DNA of 64,000 bases, from NCBI GenBank assembly GCA_019801415.1, contig JAHVJD010000007.1, forward strand, positions 62,001 to 126,000, read 5' to 3'. Below, one piece after another: positions 33,731-42,853 of this stretch; position 1 is the stretch's first letter, and each line of letters begins with the position of its first letter. A program made the position numbers and the translations under genes. This stretch comes from Nocardioides marinus (GTDB taxonomy: Bacteria > Pseudomonadota > Alphaproteobacteria > Rhodobacterales > Rhodobacteraceae). The notes beneath the pieces are model-generated. The model saw nothing but the letters and a program-made list of their open reading frames with translations. It ran no database searches and had not been told where the DNA came from.

Positions 33731-35338
33731 ATGGCAGATGCAGTGGCAGGCAACGGGCACGGTGCGGGCTCGTCCGAGCGGTCAACGAGACGATCCGCGG
33801 GACGGCGCGGGGGTGGTCGCGCCGGAGCGGCCGCGCGCCGCGGCAGCGCGGTGCTGGAGCAGATGCCATGGCAGATCCCTGTCAACATCGACCGCCCCAC
33901 TGAACCGTTGAGCGCGGAGGGCGTGCAGGCCATCCACGAGGGGGCCATGCGCATCCTTGAAGACATCGGCGTCGTCTTCCTGAATTCCGAGGCGCTGGAC
34001 ATCTTCCGCGAGGCGGGGATGCGGGTGGACGGCGAGCTGGTCCGCATGGACCGGGACTTCGTGATGGAGATGCTGGCCAAGGCGCCCAGCGAGTTCACGA
34101 TTACGCCGCGCAATCCGGACCGGACGATTCCCTTGGGCGGCAACCACATGCTGTTCGGCAATGTCTCCTCGCCGCCGAACTACTGGGACATGTCGCTGAA
34201 CCGCAAACTGCCGGGGACCCGCGAAAACTGCCAGAACCTGCTCAAGCTGACCCAGTATTTCAACTGCATCCACTTCGCCGGTGGCTACCCGGTGGAACCG
34301 GTGGAAATCCATGCCTCGGTGCGCCATCTCGATGTGCTCTATGACAAGCTGACGCTGACCGACAAGGCAATGCACGCCTACAGCCTGGGCAAGGAACGGG
34401 TCGAGGACGTGATGGAAATGGTGCGCATCGCGGGCGGGCTCAGCCATGAGGAGTTCGAGTCCAAGCCGCATATGTACACCAACATCAACTCCACCTCGCC
34501 GCTGAAACACGACCAGCCGATGATCGACGGCTGCCTGCGGCTGGCGCGGCGGGGGCAGGCGATCGTGGTGTCGCCCTTCACGCTGGCAGGGGCGATGGCG
34601 CCGGTCACCCTGGCGGGGGCGGTGGCGCAGTCGCTGGCCGAAAGCCTCTGCGCGATTGCGCTGTTCCAATACGTCCGCCCCGGCACGCCCTGCGTGATCG
34701 GCACCTTTACCTCCAACGTCGACATGAAATCCGGCGCGCCTGCTTTTGGCACCCCGGAATACATGCGCGCGACCCAGATGACCGGCCAGATGGCGCGCTT
34801 TTACGGGCTGCCGATGCGCTCCTCCGGCGTCTGCGCCGCCAACGTGCCGGACGGGCAGGCGGTCTGGGAGACCTCCAACTCCCTGTGGGCGTCGGTGCAG
34901 TCGGGCACCAACATGGTCTACCACGCAGCCGGCTGGCTGGAGGGCGGGCTGATCGCCAGCCCCGAGAAATTCATCATGGACTGCGAGATCCTGCAGCAGA
35001 TCCAGCGCTACATGCAGCCGCAGCTGTCTGCGACTGACCCACAGGACATTGCGCTGGATGCCATCCGCGAGGTCGGCCATGACGGGCATTTCTTCGGCAT
35101 TCAGCACACTCAGGACCGGTATGCCGAGGCCTTCTACCAGCCGTTCCTGAGCGACTGGCGCAACTATGAGGCCTGGGAGAAGGCGGGCTCAGTCTGGACT
35201 GCGGAGCGGGCGCATAAGCTGTTCCACCAGATCATTGGCGAATTCGAACCGCCGCCGATGGACGTGGCGATCCGAGAGGAGCTGGCGGATTTTGTCGCCC
35301 GCCGCAAGGCAGAGGGCGGCGCGCCGACAGATTTCTGA
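33731..35338 (+). CDS. MttB-family trimethylamine / betaine methyltransferase (non-pyrrolysine)
   Basis: Protein of 535 residues of the MttB superfamily, with a TIM-barrel (MRILEDIGVVFLNSEAL ... HFAGGYPVEPVEIHA ... YHAAGWLEGGLIASPEKFIMD). There is no internal TAG, so it lacks pyrrolysine, like MtgB-type glycine betaine methyltransferases; it should demethylate a quaternary amine onto a corrinoid protein. The first 40 residues are Arg/Gly/Ala-rich and probably disordered. ATG 33731 follows GGAGG. No corrinoid protein is next to it. The window's B12 genes would supply the cofactor. Confidence 0.88.
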   Translation: MADAVAGNGHGAGSSERSTRRSAGRRGGGRAGAAARRGSAVLEQMPWQIPVNIDRPTEPLSAEGVQAIHEGAMRILEDIGVVFLNSEALDIFREAGMRVDGELVRMDRDFVMEMLAKAPSEFTITPRNPDRTIPLGGNHMLFGNVSSPPNYWDMSLNRKLPGTRENCQNLLKLTQYFNCIHFAGGYPVEPVEIHASVRHLDVLYDKLTLTDKAMHAYSLGKERVEDVMEMVRIAGGLSHEEFESKPHMYTNINSTSPLKHDQPMIDGCLRLARRGQAIVVSPFTLAGAMAPVTLAGAVAQSLAESLCAIALFQYVRPGTPCVIGTFTSNVDMKSGAPAFGTPEYMRATQMTGQMARFYGLPMRSSGVCAANVPDGQAVWETSNSLWASVQSGTNMVYHAAGWLEGGLIASPEKFIMDCEILQQIQRYMQPQLSATDPQDIALDAIREVGHDGHFFGIQHTQDRYAEAFYQPFLSDWRNYEAWEKAGSVWTAERAHKLFHQIIGEFEPPPMDVAIREELADFVARRKAEGGAPTDF

Positions 35339-35744
35339 TCCTGTTGCTCGGGTCAACGATACCTTCGCGTTCCGTCCAGTGCCCTGAAGCGCAAGAGGAA
35401 AACCGCTGATCCGCAGAACACGCGGCGCAGTCGGCTTGCCCTGCCGCAGCGACCGGTTCAGTTAGGTCTCCATGAACAGCCGAGAGTCGGTACTGGCCCG
35501 ACTGCGTTCATCAAGGTCGATGAAACGCAATTGATTGGTCAGACTGGCTGTCGACGGATTATGGTAGCGTTGCGCAGGCCGCCGCCACAGCGGCCTGCAG
35601 GGTGTCTGGCAAGGGTGCAGAGTACGTGCGAAGGGCAACGGGCAAAGTGCAGGTGAAGCCGGTGTGCTGTGTGATCGGGCTTTGTTGGGGCTTTCTTAAC
35701 CGGAAGCCTGCAAGACTGGGGCATAGGCAAGGAGAGGCCATTGC
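35339..35744. other. Intergenic region before the H-NOX-like gene
   Basis: About 400 bp without a convincing gene. It ends with GGAGAGG and the ATG of the H-NOX-like gene. A 20-codon frame at 35472-35534 (MNSRESVLARLR then SSRSMKRN) exists but lacks support. No riboswitch or strong terminator was recognised; the base composition is like the rest of the window. Confidence 0.35.
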
Positions 35745-36332
35745 ATGCACGGTCTGATCAATAGAGCGATTCAGGCATTTGTGACCACGACCTACGGCAA
35801 GGCGCGGTGGGAGAAGGTCATGGAGGAAGCCGAGCTCGGTTTTACCGAGTTCGAAGCGATGCTGGTCTATTCAGAAGAGCAGTCCAGTCGGATGCTCACC
35901 GCGATGGAAAAAGTGCTGGCGCGGCCTCTGCCGGAAATTCTTGAGGATATGGGCACGTTTCTGGTCTCCAACCCGCAGGTTGAAGCCCTGCGCAGGTTGT
36001 TGCGATTCGGCGGCGTCAACTACGTGGAATTCCTGCATTCATTGGATGATTTGCCGGACCGGGCCCGACTGGCGGTGTCGGACTTGCATTTGCCGGCCCT
36101 GGAACTGGTTGAACAGGCGCCGGAGCAATTCGAGCTGATCTGCCAGCCTGGCCTGCCCGGATATGGCCACGTACTGATGGGCGTCTTGCGCGCGATGGCC
36201 GACGACTACGGGGATCTGGTGTTTCTGGACCACAGTGGCCGCCAGGGCGGCGCCGAGGTGATTTCGATTACCTTGGTGGTCACCAAATTCGCCGAAGGAC
36301 GCGAATTTGATCTGGGGGCGCATTCTCTATGA
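35745..36332 (+). CDS. H-NOX (haem NO-binding) family protein lacking the haem-anchoring residues
   Basis: Protein of 195 residues with the H-NOX fold pattern: N-terminus MHGLINRAIQAFVTTTYG and a conserved helix/strand series. By hand alignment to Tt H-NOX, the proximal His102 site falls at P104/D105 (DDLPDRARLAV), Pro115 at P117 (HLPAL), and the YxSxR haem-propionate motif reads C133-x-P135-x-L137. So haem binding appears lost or altered. It overlaps the GGDEF gene by 4 bp; H-NOX proteins commonly regulate such cyclases. Confidence 0.85.
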   Translation: MHGLINRAIQAFVTTTYGKARWEKVMEEAELGFTEFEAMLVYSEEQSSRMLTAMEKVLARPLPEILEDMGTFLVSNPQVEALRRLLRFGGVNYVEFLHSLDDLPDRARLAVSDLHLPALELVEQAPEQFELICQPGLPGYGHVLMGVLRAMADDYGDLVFLDHSGRQGGAEVISITLVVTKFAEGREFDLGAHSL

Positions 36333-37399
36333 TGTCATTTGAGCAGCTCACGCAGATGGCCGGTGTCATCTGTCCGATGTACGTCATCATCGACGCCAAG
36401 GGCCGCATCATGTCTGCCGGTCCGACGCTGCGAAAATTGCGCCCGGACCTGACGTGGAAGGGCCGCCGGTTCTTCCGCCTCTTCGACCTGTCACGGCCCC
36501 GCTCGGTCCGCTCTGTCGCGGATCTGCACCGCACGGCTGGCAGCAAGCTGCACCTGCAATTCCGCGATGCGCCGCAAACCGGGCTGAAGGGGGTGTGCGC
36601 ACCGCTGCCGGATGGGCAGGGGGCCTTCATCAACCTCTCCTTTGGCATTTCGGTGCTTGAGGCCGTGCGGGACTACGACCTGACCAGCGCCGATTTCTCA
36701 CCGACGGATCTGACCATTGAGATGCTTTACCTGGTCGAGGCAAAGTCGGCCGCCATGGAGGCGTCCCGTCAGCTGAACACCCGCCTGCAAGGCGCGATGA
36801 TTGCCGCCGAAGAACAGGCCTTTACCGACACGTTGACCGGGCTGAAAAACCGCCGGGCGATGGACCACGTGCTCGCGCGGCTCATTAATGGGGGTCGTGA
36901 ATTCGCGCTGATGCATCTGGACCTGGATTTCTTCAAGCAGGTGAATGACACCTATGGTCATGCCGCCGGGGATGCGGTGCTCCAGCAGGCCGCCCGCATC
37001 ATGGTGGAGTGTACCCGCGAATCGGACACGGTGGCGCGGGTTGGTGGCGATGAATTCGTGATGATCCTCGAAGGGGTTCTGGACCGCTCCCGGCTCGAAT
37101 CCATTGCGAAGCGTCTGATCGCGCGGCTGGAGGAGCCGGTCATCTACGGTGGCCACCAGTGCCGGATTTCCGCCAGTGCGGGTACAACGCTGTCAACCGG
37201 GCAGTCGAAACCGGATGCGGCGGAGCTGTTGAACCAGGCTGATCTGGCGCTCTACGCGGCCAAGCGGGCCGGGCGGGCGCAGCACTGTTTCTACCGCGAG
37301 GGATTGGAAAAAGAAGAGGTGGGGCCGGTGACCGCTGCCAATGGTGCCTCGCTCTCCTCACCCAACGGTGCCCCGGCTGAGGACGGTTCCGCGGCCTGA
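36329..37399 (+). CDS. Diguanylate cyclase with HNOBA-like N-terminal domain
   Basis: Protein of 356 residues. Residues 1 to about 130 resemble the H-NOX-associated (HNOBA) domain (MAGVICPMYVIIDAKGRI, RFFRLFDLSRPRSV). A linker helix leads to the GGDEF domain (about 165-325) with intact GGDEF and I-site RESD five residues before it. Expected to make c-di-GMP under control of the H-NOX-like partner through the HNOBA part. The last 25 residues are Ala/Ser/Glu-rich. Confidence 0.9.
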   Translation: MMSFEQLTQMAGVICPMYVIIDAKGRIMSAGPTLRKLRPDLTWKGRRFFRLFDLSRPRSVRSVADLHRTAGSKLHLQFRDAPQTGLKGVCAPLPDGQGAFINLSFGISVLEAVRDYDLTSADFSPTDLTIEMLYLVEAKSAAMEASRQLNTRLQGAMIAAEEQAFTDTLTGLKNRRAMDHVLARLINGGREFALMHLDLDFFKQVNDTYGHAAGDAVLQQAARIMVECTRESDTVARVGGDEFVMILEGVLDRSRLESIAKRLIARLEEPVIYGGHQCRISASAGTTLSTGQSKPDAAELLNQADLALYAAKRAGRAQHCFYREGLEKEEVGPVTAANGASLSSPNGAPAEDGSAA

Positions 37400-37647
37400 T
37401 GAGAATGGCGTCGTGCCCCGCACGACAGCCGCGTTGAGAGCTCTTTCCTGTTTCCGACAGGTGCGCCCCCGCGGGCTGACAGCATCGGGCTGTGCCGAGG
37501 TTGCTCGCGTATGCGGTTGCTGTTTCCAGTGAAGACCTTCTGGAGGCCCCTGATCGCACAGCGACAGCATCGCGAGATGCGCGGAGCCGACATGTGCCAG
37601 CAAACACAATCGCTTGCTTGCGTCACTTCGAATTTCAGAGGGAAAAG

Positions 37648-37722
37648 TGGCAGCCCGTAGGGGAATCGAACCCCTCTTTCCAGGTTGAAAACCTGGCGTC
37701 CTAACCGATAGACGAACGGGCC
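37648..37722 (-). tRNA. tRNA-Glu (anticodon TTC), copy 1
   Basis: Minus-strand 75-nt tRNA: acceptor GGCCCGT paired to ACGGGCT, D arm TCGGTTA, anticodon arm CCAGG-TTTTCAA-CCTGG with TTC, T arm GGGTTCGATTCCC, and an encoded CCA end. The gene is identical to the copy at 37892. Confidence 0.97.
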
Positions 37723-37891
37723 ACTCTGTCTGTGAGGGGGTGTTTACTGATTGCGCTGGCCGGGCGCAAGAGGATTTTTGCCGGAATGGGAAGTTTTTTT
37801 GCGATGGCCGGGGTGGGCGTAATTCATTGGGCGAAAACGAAAAAAACGCACCAAAGCGGCGCGTCTCGAAGTCGTGATCTGTGCGGAAAAG

Positions 37892-37966
37892 TGGCAGCCC
37901 GTAGGGGAATCGAACCCCTCTTTCCAGGTTGAAAACCTGGCGTCCTAACCGATAGACGAACGGGCC
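37892..37966 (-). tRNA. tRNA-Glu (anticodon TTC), copy 2
   Basis: Same 75-nt sequence as the copy at 37648, with encoded CCA. Flanking bases repeat for about 30 bp as well (e.g. GGGCCACTCTGT and GTGTTTA), which points to a recent tandem duplication with a period of 244 bp. Confidence 0.97.
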
Positions 37967-38070
37967 ACTCTGTGTGTGAGCGGGTGTTTAGTGGTAACCG
38001 CCAATCGCCGCAAGAGAAAAAATACGCTTTTGTGAAATTTCTTATCCACAGGCGGTAAGTCCCTGATAAA

Positions 38071-39813
38071 TCAGGCTTCCGAGGCATCCTCCAGGCGCAG
38101 CTGGGGGCTCTGCCGACCGCCCCAGGTGTTCACTTCCAGCCGACCGGCGAAGTGGAAGCGCGCGCCGCCATGCTCCAACAGCCGCGGACCGAGCGCCGTG
38201 TCGAAAGCACCAAAGCAGATCGCGTCGATGCCGCCGCCCATCCCGTCGCTGAGCGACAGTTTCAGATGGCTTTCTCCCACCCGCTTGGCAAAGCGCACTT
38301 GCAGGTCCGGCAGCGCATAGCGCGGGGCTGGCGCGCCCGCGCCATAGGGGCCGGCTTGCTCGATTTGCTCGATGAGCTCGACCGTCGCGGCACCGGGCAT
38401 CAGGGCGCCGTCGAGTTTCAGATCCGCGGGGCCACCTTGGCCGGCGCCCTGTTTCTCCAGCAACTCGCTCAGCCGTGCCATGGCCGGCTCCAGCTTGTCG
38501 CGCATCACCGTCAGCCCCGCCGCCATCTTGTGGCCGCCGCCCTTGACCAGCAGCCCCTCAGCCGCCAGCCGCTGGATCGAGGCCCCGAGATCGATGCCGG
38601 AGACAGACCGCCCCGAGCCTTTGCCCTCGTCCCCGTCGAAGCCGATGACGATGGCGGGGCGGTTGGCGGCTTCCTTCAGGCGCGAAGCGACGATGCCGAC
38701 CACGCCTGGGTGCCAGCCTTCGCCCGCGGCCCAGACCAAGGGCGCGTCCAACCCGCGCGCCTCGGCCTGCTCCAGCGCGGCGGCGCGGACAGCGTTCTCG
38801 ATGTCGCGGCGTTCGGTGTTCAGTTGATCCAGCCTTTCGGCGAGGGCGGCCGCCTCATGCGGGTTGTCGGTCGACAGCAGTCGCGCGCCAAGGTCCGCCT
38901 TGCCAATCCGTCCACCGGCATTGACTCGCGGTCCGAGCAGAAACCCAAGGTGATACGTGGAGGGGGCCGAATCCATGCGACTGACATCCGACAAGGCCAC
39001 CAGGCCGGGACGGCGGCGGGCGGCCATCACTTTCAGTCCTTGCCGGACCAGAGCGCGGTTGGCACCGATCAGCGGTGCCACATCGGCCACCGTGGCCAGC
39101 GCGACCAGGTCCAGCAGCGCCATGAGATCCGGCCCCTTGACCCCAGCCTCGCGCAGCTGGCGTCCTGCCTCGACCAGCATCAGGAACACCACGCCCGCGG
39201 CGCAGAAATAGCCGAGATCGCCGTCCTCGTCCTGCCGGTTTGGGTTCACCACCGCCACGCAGTCGGGCAGGGTCTCGCCGCCCAGGTGGTGGTCCAGAAC
39301 GATCACGTCGGCGCCCTTGGCTGCGGCGATCGGCTCATGGCTTAGGGTGCCGCAGTCGACGCAGATGATGAGGTCATGGGCGGCGGCCAGCTGCTGCATG
39401 GCGGGCACATTGGGGCCATAGCCCTCGTCGATGCGGTCGGGGATGTAAAGCGTCGCCTCCAGCCCCATCTGCCGCAGCCACACCAGCAGCAGCGCGGCAG
39501 AGCTACCGCCGTCGACGTCGTAGTCGGCAAAGACCGCAATCCGCTCGCGGCGCCGCACCGCGCTCAGAAACCGTGTCGCGGCGGCTTCCATGTCTTTCAT
39601 GTCGCGCGGGTCGGGCAGCAGCTCTTTCAATTTCGGCTCGAGGAACGCCTGCGCCTCCATTGTCGGTACGCCGCGTCGCGCCAGCACCTGGCAGACCGAG
39701 CGGGGCAGGCCGGTCTGCTGCGCCATCATCTCCGATGCGCGGTCAACCTCGATGCCGGGCCCGACCCAGCGCCGCCCGCTCAGGGATTTCTCAACACCCA
39801 GAAAGCTCATCAT
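38071..39813 (-). CDS. recJ: Single-stranded-DNA-specific exonuclease RecJ
   Basis: 5'-3' single-strand exonuclease of the DHH family, about 580 residues, active in recombination and mismatch repair. Motifs: FADYDVDGGSSAALLL (DHH motif I), CVDCGT, VLDHHLGGE (motif III) and NPNRQD; the DHHA1 part with GGGHKMAAG and a C-terminal OB-like domain follow. Start MMSFLGVEKSL (39813 or 39810) was chosen; the upstream in-frame residues come from an intergenic repeat. Last gene of hom-glpX-recJ. Confidence 0.95.
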   Translation of the reverse strand: MMSFLGVEKSLSGRRWVGPGIEVDRASEMMAQQTGLPRSVCQVLARRGVPTMEAQAFLEPKLKELLPDPRDMKDMEAAATRFLSAVRRRERIAVFADYDVDGGSSAALLLVWLRQMGLEATLYIPDRIDEGYGPNVPAMQQLAAAHDLIICVDCGTLSHEPIAAAKGADVIVLDHHLGGETLPDCVAVVNPNRQDEDGDLGYFCAAGVVFLMLVEAGRQLREAGVKGPDLMALLDLVALATVADVAPLIGANRALVRQGLKVMAARRRPGLVALSDVSRMDSAPSTYHLGFLLGPRVNAGGRIGKADLGARLLSTDNPHEAAALAERLDQLNTERRDIENAVRAAALEQAEARGLDAPLVWAAGEGWHPGVVGIVASRLKEAANRPAIVIGFDGDEGKGSGRSVSGIDLGASIQRLAAEGLLVKGGGHKMAAGLTVMRDKLEPAMARLSELLEKQGAGQGGPADLKLDGALMPGAATVELIEQIEQAGPYGAGAPAPRYALPDLQVRFAKRVGESHLKLSLSDGMGGGIDAICFGAFDTALGPRLLEHGGARFHFAGRLEVNTWGGRQSPQLRLEDASEA

Positions 39814-39836
39814 CTGTCCCCATCTGCCGAATGCGC

Positions 39837-39867
39837 AAAGGCCGGACCCAAACGGACCCGGCCCTTT
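39837..39867 (-). terminator. Hairpin between glpX and recJ
   Basis: AAAGG-CCGG ... CCGG-CC-TTT forms a stem with a single-base bulge. Read on the minus strand it ends in TTT. It may attenuate recJ transcription after glpX. Confidence 0.4.
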
Positions 39868-39922
39868 CATCTTTCTTCAAATACTCCCGCCGGAGGCAGC
39901 GGCGCAAGCCGCTTCCCCCAGC
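39861..39922 (-). repeat. Rhodobacterales-type short intergenic repeat, copy B
   Basis: On the minus strand it reads a GC-rich hairpin followed by GGAGTATTT-N4-AAAGATGAA. The same core and spacing occur at about 52970-53033 before soxD. The hairpin part is TGGGGGAAGCGGCTTGCGCC-like. Function unknown; such elements are repeated many times in Roseobacter genomes from memory. Confidence 0.6.
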
Positions 39923-39930
39923 GAAACCAC

Positions 39931-40917
39931 TCAGCCCTGGTGCGGCGCCAGCGGCGTGCGGTAGGACATGCGCCGGACCGAACCGGTTTTCGAGCGCATC
40001 AGCAGCGTGGTGGTTTCCACCCAACCCGGGGTACGCTTGATCGAGGGCAGCAGCGAGCCGCCGGTGACGCCGGTGGCGGCAAAGATCACGTCCTGGGTCA
40101 CCATCTCGTCGCGCGAATAGGTGCGGTCCAGATCGGTGATGCCGGCCTTGGCGGCGCGTGCTTTTTCATCGTCGTTGCGGAACAGGAGGCGGCCGAAGAT
40201 CTGCCCGCCCATGCATTTCAGAGCCGCGGCTGCCAGCACGCCTTCAGGCGCGCCGCCCTGGCCCATGTACATGTCGATGCCGGTGATCTCGCTCTCGGCG
40301 CAGTGCATGACGCCGGCCACGTCACCGTCGGTGATCAGGCGGATGGCGGCGCCGGTTTCACGCACTTCGGCGATCATCGCCTCGTGGCGCGGGCGCTCCA
40401 GGATGCAGACGGTGATATCGGAGGGCGCGCAGCCCTTGGCCTTTGCCAGCGCCTCGACGCGCTCGCGCGGGGACATTTCCAGCGACACCACGCCTTCGGG
40501 GTAGCCGGGGCCGATGGCCAGCTTGTCCATGTAGGTGTCCGGGGCGTGCAGCATCGAGCCGCGCGGGCCCATGGCGATCACGGTCAGCGCGTTCGGCATG
40601 TCCTTGGCGGTCAGCGTGGTGCCTTCCAGCGGGTCGAGCGCGATGTCGACGCCGGGGCCGTTGCCGGTGCCGACTTCCTCACCGATGTACAGCATCGGCG
40701 CTTCGTCGCGCTCGCCTTCGCCGATCACGACGACGCCTGCAATGTCCAGCAGGTTCAGCTGCTCGCGCATGGCGTTGACGGCGGCCTGGTCGGCGGCCTT
40801 CTCGTCGCCGCGGCCGATCAGCGAGGCCGAAGCCAGGGCAGCCTGCTCGGCGACGCGGGCGAGGCCCAGCGAAAGCATGCGGTCATGGAAGGGCGCGTCA
40901 GAGGTGTTCGTGGTCAT
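39931..40917 (-). CDS. glpX: Fructose-1,6-bisphosphatase class II
   Basis: GlpX-type gluconeogenic bisphosphatase, 328 residues. Typical motifs: VVIGEGERDEAPMLYIGE, DIALDPLEGTTLTAK and ERPRHEAMI (metal/phosphate site). It converts fructose 1,6-bisphosphate to fructose 6-phosphate and may also act on sedoheptulose bisphosphate. It lies between hom and recJ on the same strand, a common Rhodobacterales order. Confidence 0.95.
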   Translation of the reverse strand: MTTNTSDAPFHDRMLSLGLARVAEQAALASASLIGRGDEKAADQAAVNAMREQLNLLDIAGVVVIGEGERDEAPMLYIGEEVGTGNGPGVDIALDPLEGTTLTAKDMPNALTVIAMGPRGSMLHAPDTYMDKLAIGPGYPEGVVSLEMSPRERVEALAKAKGCAPSDITVCILERPRHEAMIAEVRETGAAIRLITDGDVAGVMHCAESEITGIDMYMGQGGAPEGVLAAAALKCMGGQIFGRLLFRNDDEKARAAKAGITDLDRTYSRDEMVTQDVIFAATGVTGGSLLPSIKRTPGWVETTTLLMRSKTGSVRRMSYRTPLAPHQG

Positions 40918-41071
40918 ACCGGAAATCCTGTCTCAACGGGAATGAAATGAAAGGGCGTTGCAAGCCGAATAGCGCGGGGCGGGGGCGGCTCGCAAGGGCG
41001 ATGGCGGTCGGGACGGCGGGATTGCCCCGCCGCAGGCCGAAAAAATGCCGTTTGCTGCCGGTTTCGGCGGC

Positions 41072-42358
41072 TCAGACCTCTTCGATGCGCAGAGCCACCG
41101 GGCTGCCGTCGACCACATCGGTGGCGGTCAGCCCCTCCAGTGCGACGTCCAGCGTGGCGCGGGTGCATTTGTGGGTCACGATCAGCACCGGGGCCACCGG
41201 CGCGGAGTGGCCGTATTGGCGCATCCGGTCGATCGACACGCCGGCCTCACCCAGGATCGACGCCACCTTGGCCAGCGCGCCGGGTTTGTCCAGCAGCCCC
41301 ATGCGCAGGTAGAAGGGGGCGGGCAGGCCAGTCTGGGCCGGTGCCAGCTCCGCCAGGGTGGTGGCGGGTTGGCCGAAGGTGGAGATCCGCAGGCCGCGCG
41401 CCAGGTCGAGGATGTCTCCCATCACCGCGCTGGCGGTTGGGCCTTCACCGGCCCCGGGGCCGCGCAGCACCACCTGCTCGATCGAGTCGCCCTCGATCAC
41501 CACCATGTTGGTGCCGCCTTCCAGCTGCCCCAGCGGCGAGTTTTCCGGCACGAGGCAGGGCGACATGCGCTGTTCCAGTCCGCGGGCGGTGCGCTGCGCC
41601 ACGCCCAGCAGCTTGATGCGGTAGCCCATGTCAGCGGCGGCCTGAATGTCCTCCAGCTGGATGCGCTGGATGCCTTCCAGTTCCACATTGCTGAAATCTG
41701 GACGGCTGCCAAAGGCGATCGAGGCCAGCAGCGCCAGCTTGTGACCTGCGTCTATGCCGCCCACGTCGAGGTTCGGATCCGCCTCGAGGTAGCCGAGGCG
41801 GCCACATTCCTCGAACAGGGCGTTGTAGCCCTGGCCGGTGGCCTGCATCTGGGTCAGGATATAGTTGCAGGTCCCGTTCATCACGCCCATGACGCGGGTG
41901 ATCTCATTGCCGGCCAGCCCCTCGGTCAGCGATTTGATGACCGGGATGCCGCCGGCGACAGCCGCCTCGAAACGGATCACCCGGCCTGCGCTCTCGGCCT
42001 GTTCGGCCAGCGCCTGACCGTGGATCGCCAGCAGCGCCTTGTTAGCAGTGACCACGTCCTTGCCCGCGGCTAGCGCCGCCTCGGTCGCGGCCTTGGCAGC
42101 CCCTTCATGGCCGCCCATCAGCTCGACGAAGACATCGACATCATCGCGCCGCGCCAGTGCCACCGGGTCGGTCTCCCAGGCGTAGTCTTTCAGCGAAACA
42201 CCGCGGTCCTTGGCCGCATCCCGGGCCGACACCGCCGAGATCACCACCGGGCGTCCGGTGCGCGCCTCCAGCAGCGCGGCATGGCGGCGGACAATCTTGA
42301 CCACGCCGATGCCAACCGTGCCCAAACCTGCAATCCCAAGGCGAAGCGGTTCTGTCAT
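41072..42358 (-). CDS. hom: Homoserine dehydrogenase
   Basis: NAD(P)-dependent enzyme of 428 residues in threonine/methionine synthesis. NAD motif GLGTVGIGVVKIV near residue 10; the GGIPVIKSLTEGLAGNEI and GTCNYILTQM segments form the catalytic part. The C-terminal ACT domain (about 345-428, FYLRMGLLDKPGALAKVA) suggests feedback inhibition by threonine. Confidence 0.96.
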   Translation of the reverse strand: MTEPLRLGIAGLGTVGIGVVKIVRRHAALLEARTGRPVVISAVSARDAAKDRGVSLKDYAWETDPVALARRDDVDVFVELMGGHEGAAKAATEAALAAGKDVVTANKALLAIHGQALAEQAESAGRVIRFEAAVAGGIPVIKSLTEGLAGNEITRVMGVMNGTCNYILTQMQATGQGYNALFEECGRLGYLEADPNLDVGGIDAGHKLALLASIAFGSRPDFSNVELEGIQRIQLEDIQAAADMGYRIKLLGVAQRTARGLEQRMSPCLVPENSPLGQLEGGTNMVVIEGDSIEQVVLRGPGAGEGPTASAVMGDILDLARGLRISTFGQPATTLAELAPAQTGLPAPFYLRMGLLDKPGALAKVASILGEAGVSIDRMRQYGHSAPVAPVLIVTHKCTRATLDVALEGLTATDVVDGSPVALRIEEV

Positions 42359-42473
42359 AGCTGGAGGTCCTTTGTTCCGAAACGTTCAGCCCCGCCTTAG
42401 CGGGTTCGGCGCGAGCGTGCAACGCCGACCGAAACACGCTTCCCGTCGCTGGGGCGCAGAGGGCGGCAGAAGA

Positions 42474-42737
42474 TCAGAATTCCGCGTTGCGCAGGGCCTC
42501 GGCCCGTCGCTGCAATCGCGCTGCGCGCGCATCAAGCTGCTGCTCGAGTTCCTCATTGGCGACTGCGGGTGAGGCCAGGGGTTCTAGCGTCCGGTCCAAC
42601 GGCAGCAATTTGGGGTAGGGCGCGTTGCGCAGGTCCGGTGTCAGACGGTCTTCGAGCTCGGGGACACGGGTGCAGGCAGCCATGGCCGCCGCGGTGATCA
42701 ATGCCAGATATACCGTGATCCGCGCCCGTGTTCGCAT
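42474..42737 (-). CDS. Small predicted lipoprotein
   Basis: Protein of 87 residues with a signal peptide and a cysteine after MAAC (VYLALITAAAMAACTR), so probably a lipoprotein, although the lipobox is imperfect. The mature part is helical and charged (NEELEQQLDARAARLQRRAE). Unknown function. Start 42737 was chosen over 42791 for the signal peptide. It lies 116 bp before the hom gene on the same strand. Confidence 0.65.
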   Translation of the reverse strand: MRTRARITVYLALITAAAMAACTRVPELEDRLTPDLRNAPYPKLLPLDRTLEPLASPAVANEELEQQLDARAARLQRRAEALRNAEF

Positions 42738-42853
42738 CGTCGTTCCCCTGTTGCCGAGGCTGGTTCTAGGGGGTCGCAGGCATCTGCACAATTGTTTTCA
42801 ACCTGCAACAGGTTGATGCGGCCCGTGCACGAGGCGCGAATCCCTCTTTTTAT

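Noticed and set aside
33731-35338. Pyrrolysine-containing MttB
   Set aside because: There is no in-frame TAG inside the gene; the protein is the non-pyrrolysine type.
35472-35534. A 20-codon reading frame (MNSRESVLARLR...) in the gap before the H-NOX-like gene
   Set aside because: Very short, no ribosome site, no family; chance frame.
37400-37647. Possible gene between the GGDEF gene and the first tRNA-Glu
   Set aside because: Short frames on both strands lack a ribosome site and motifs.
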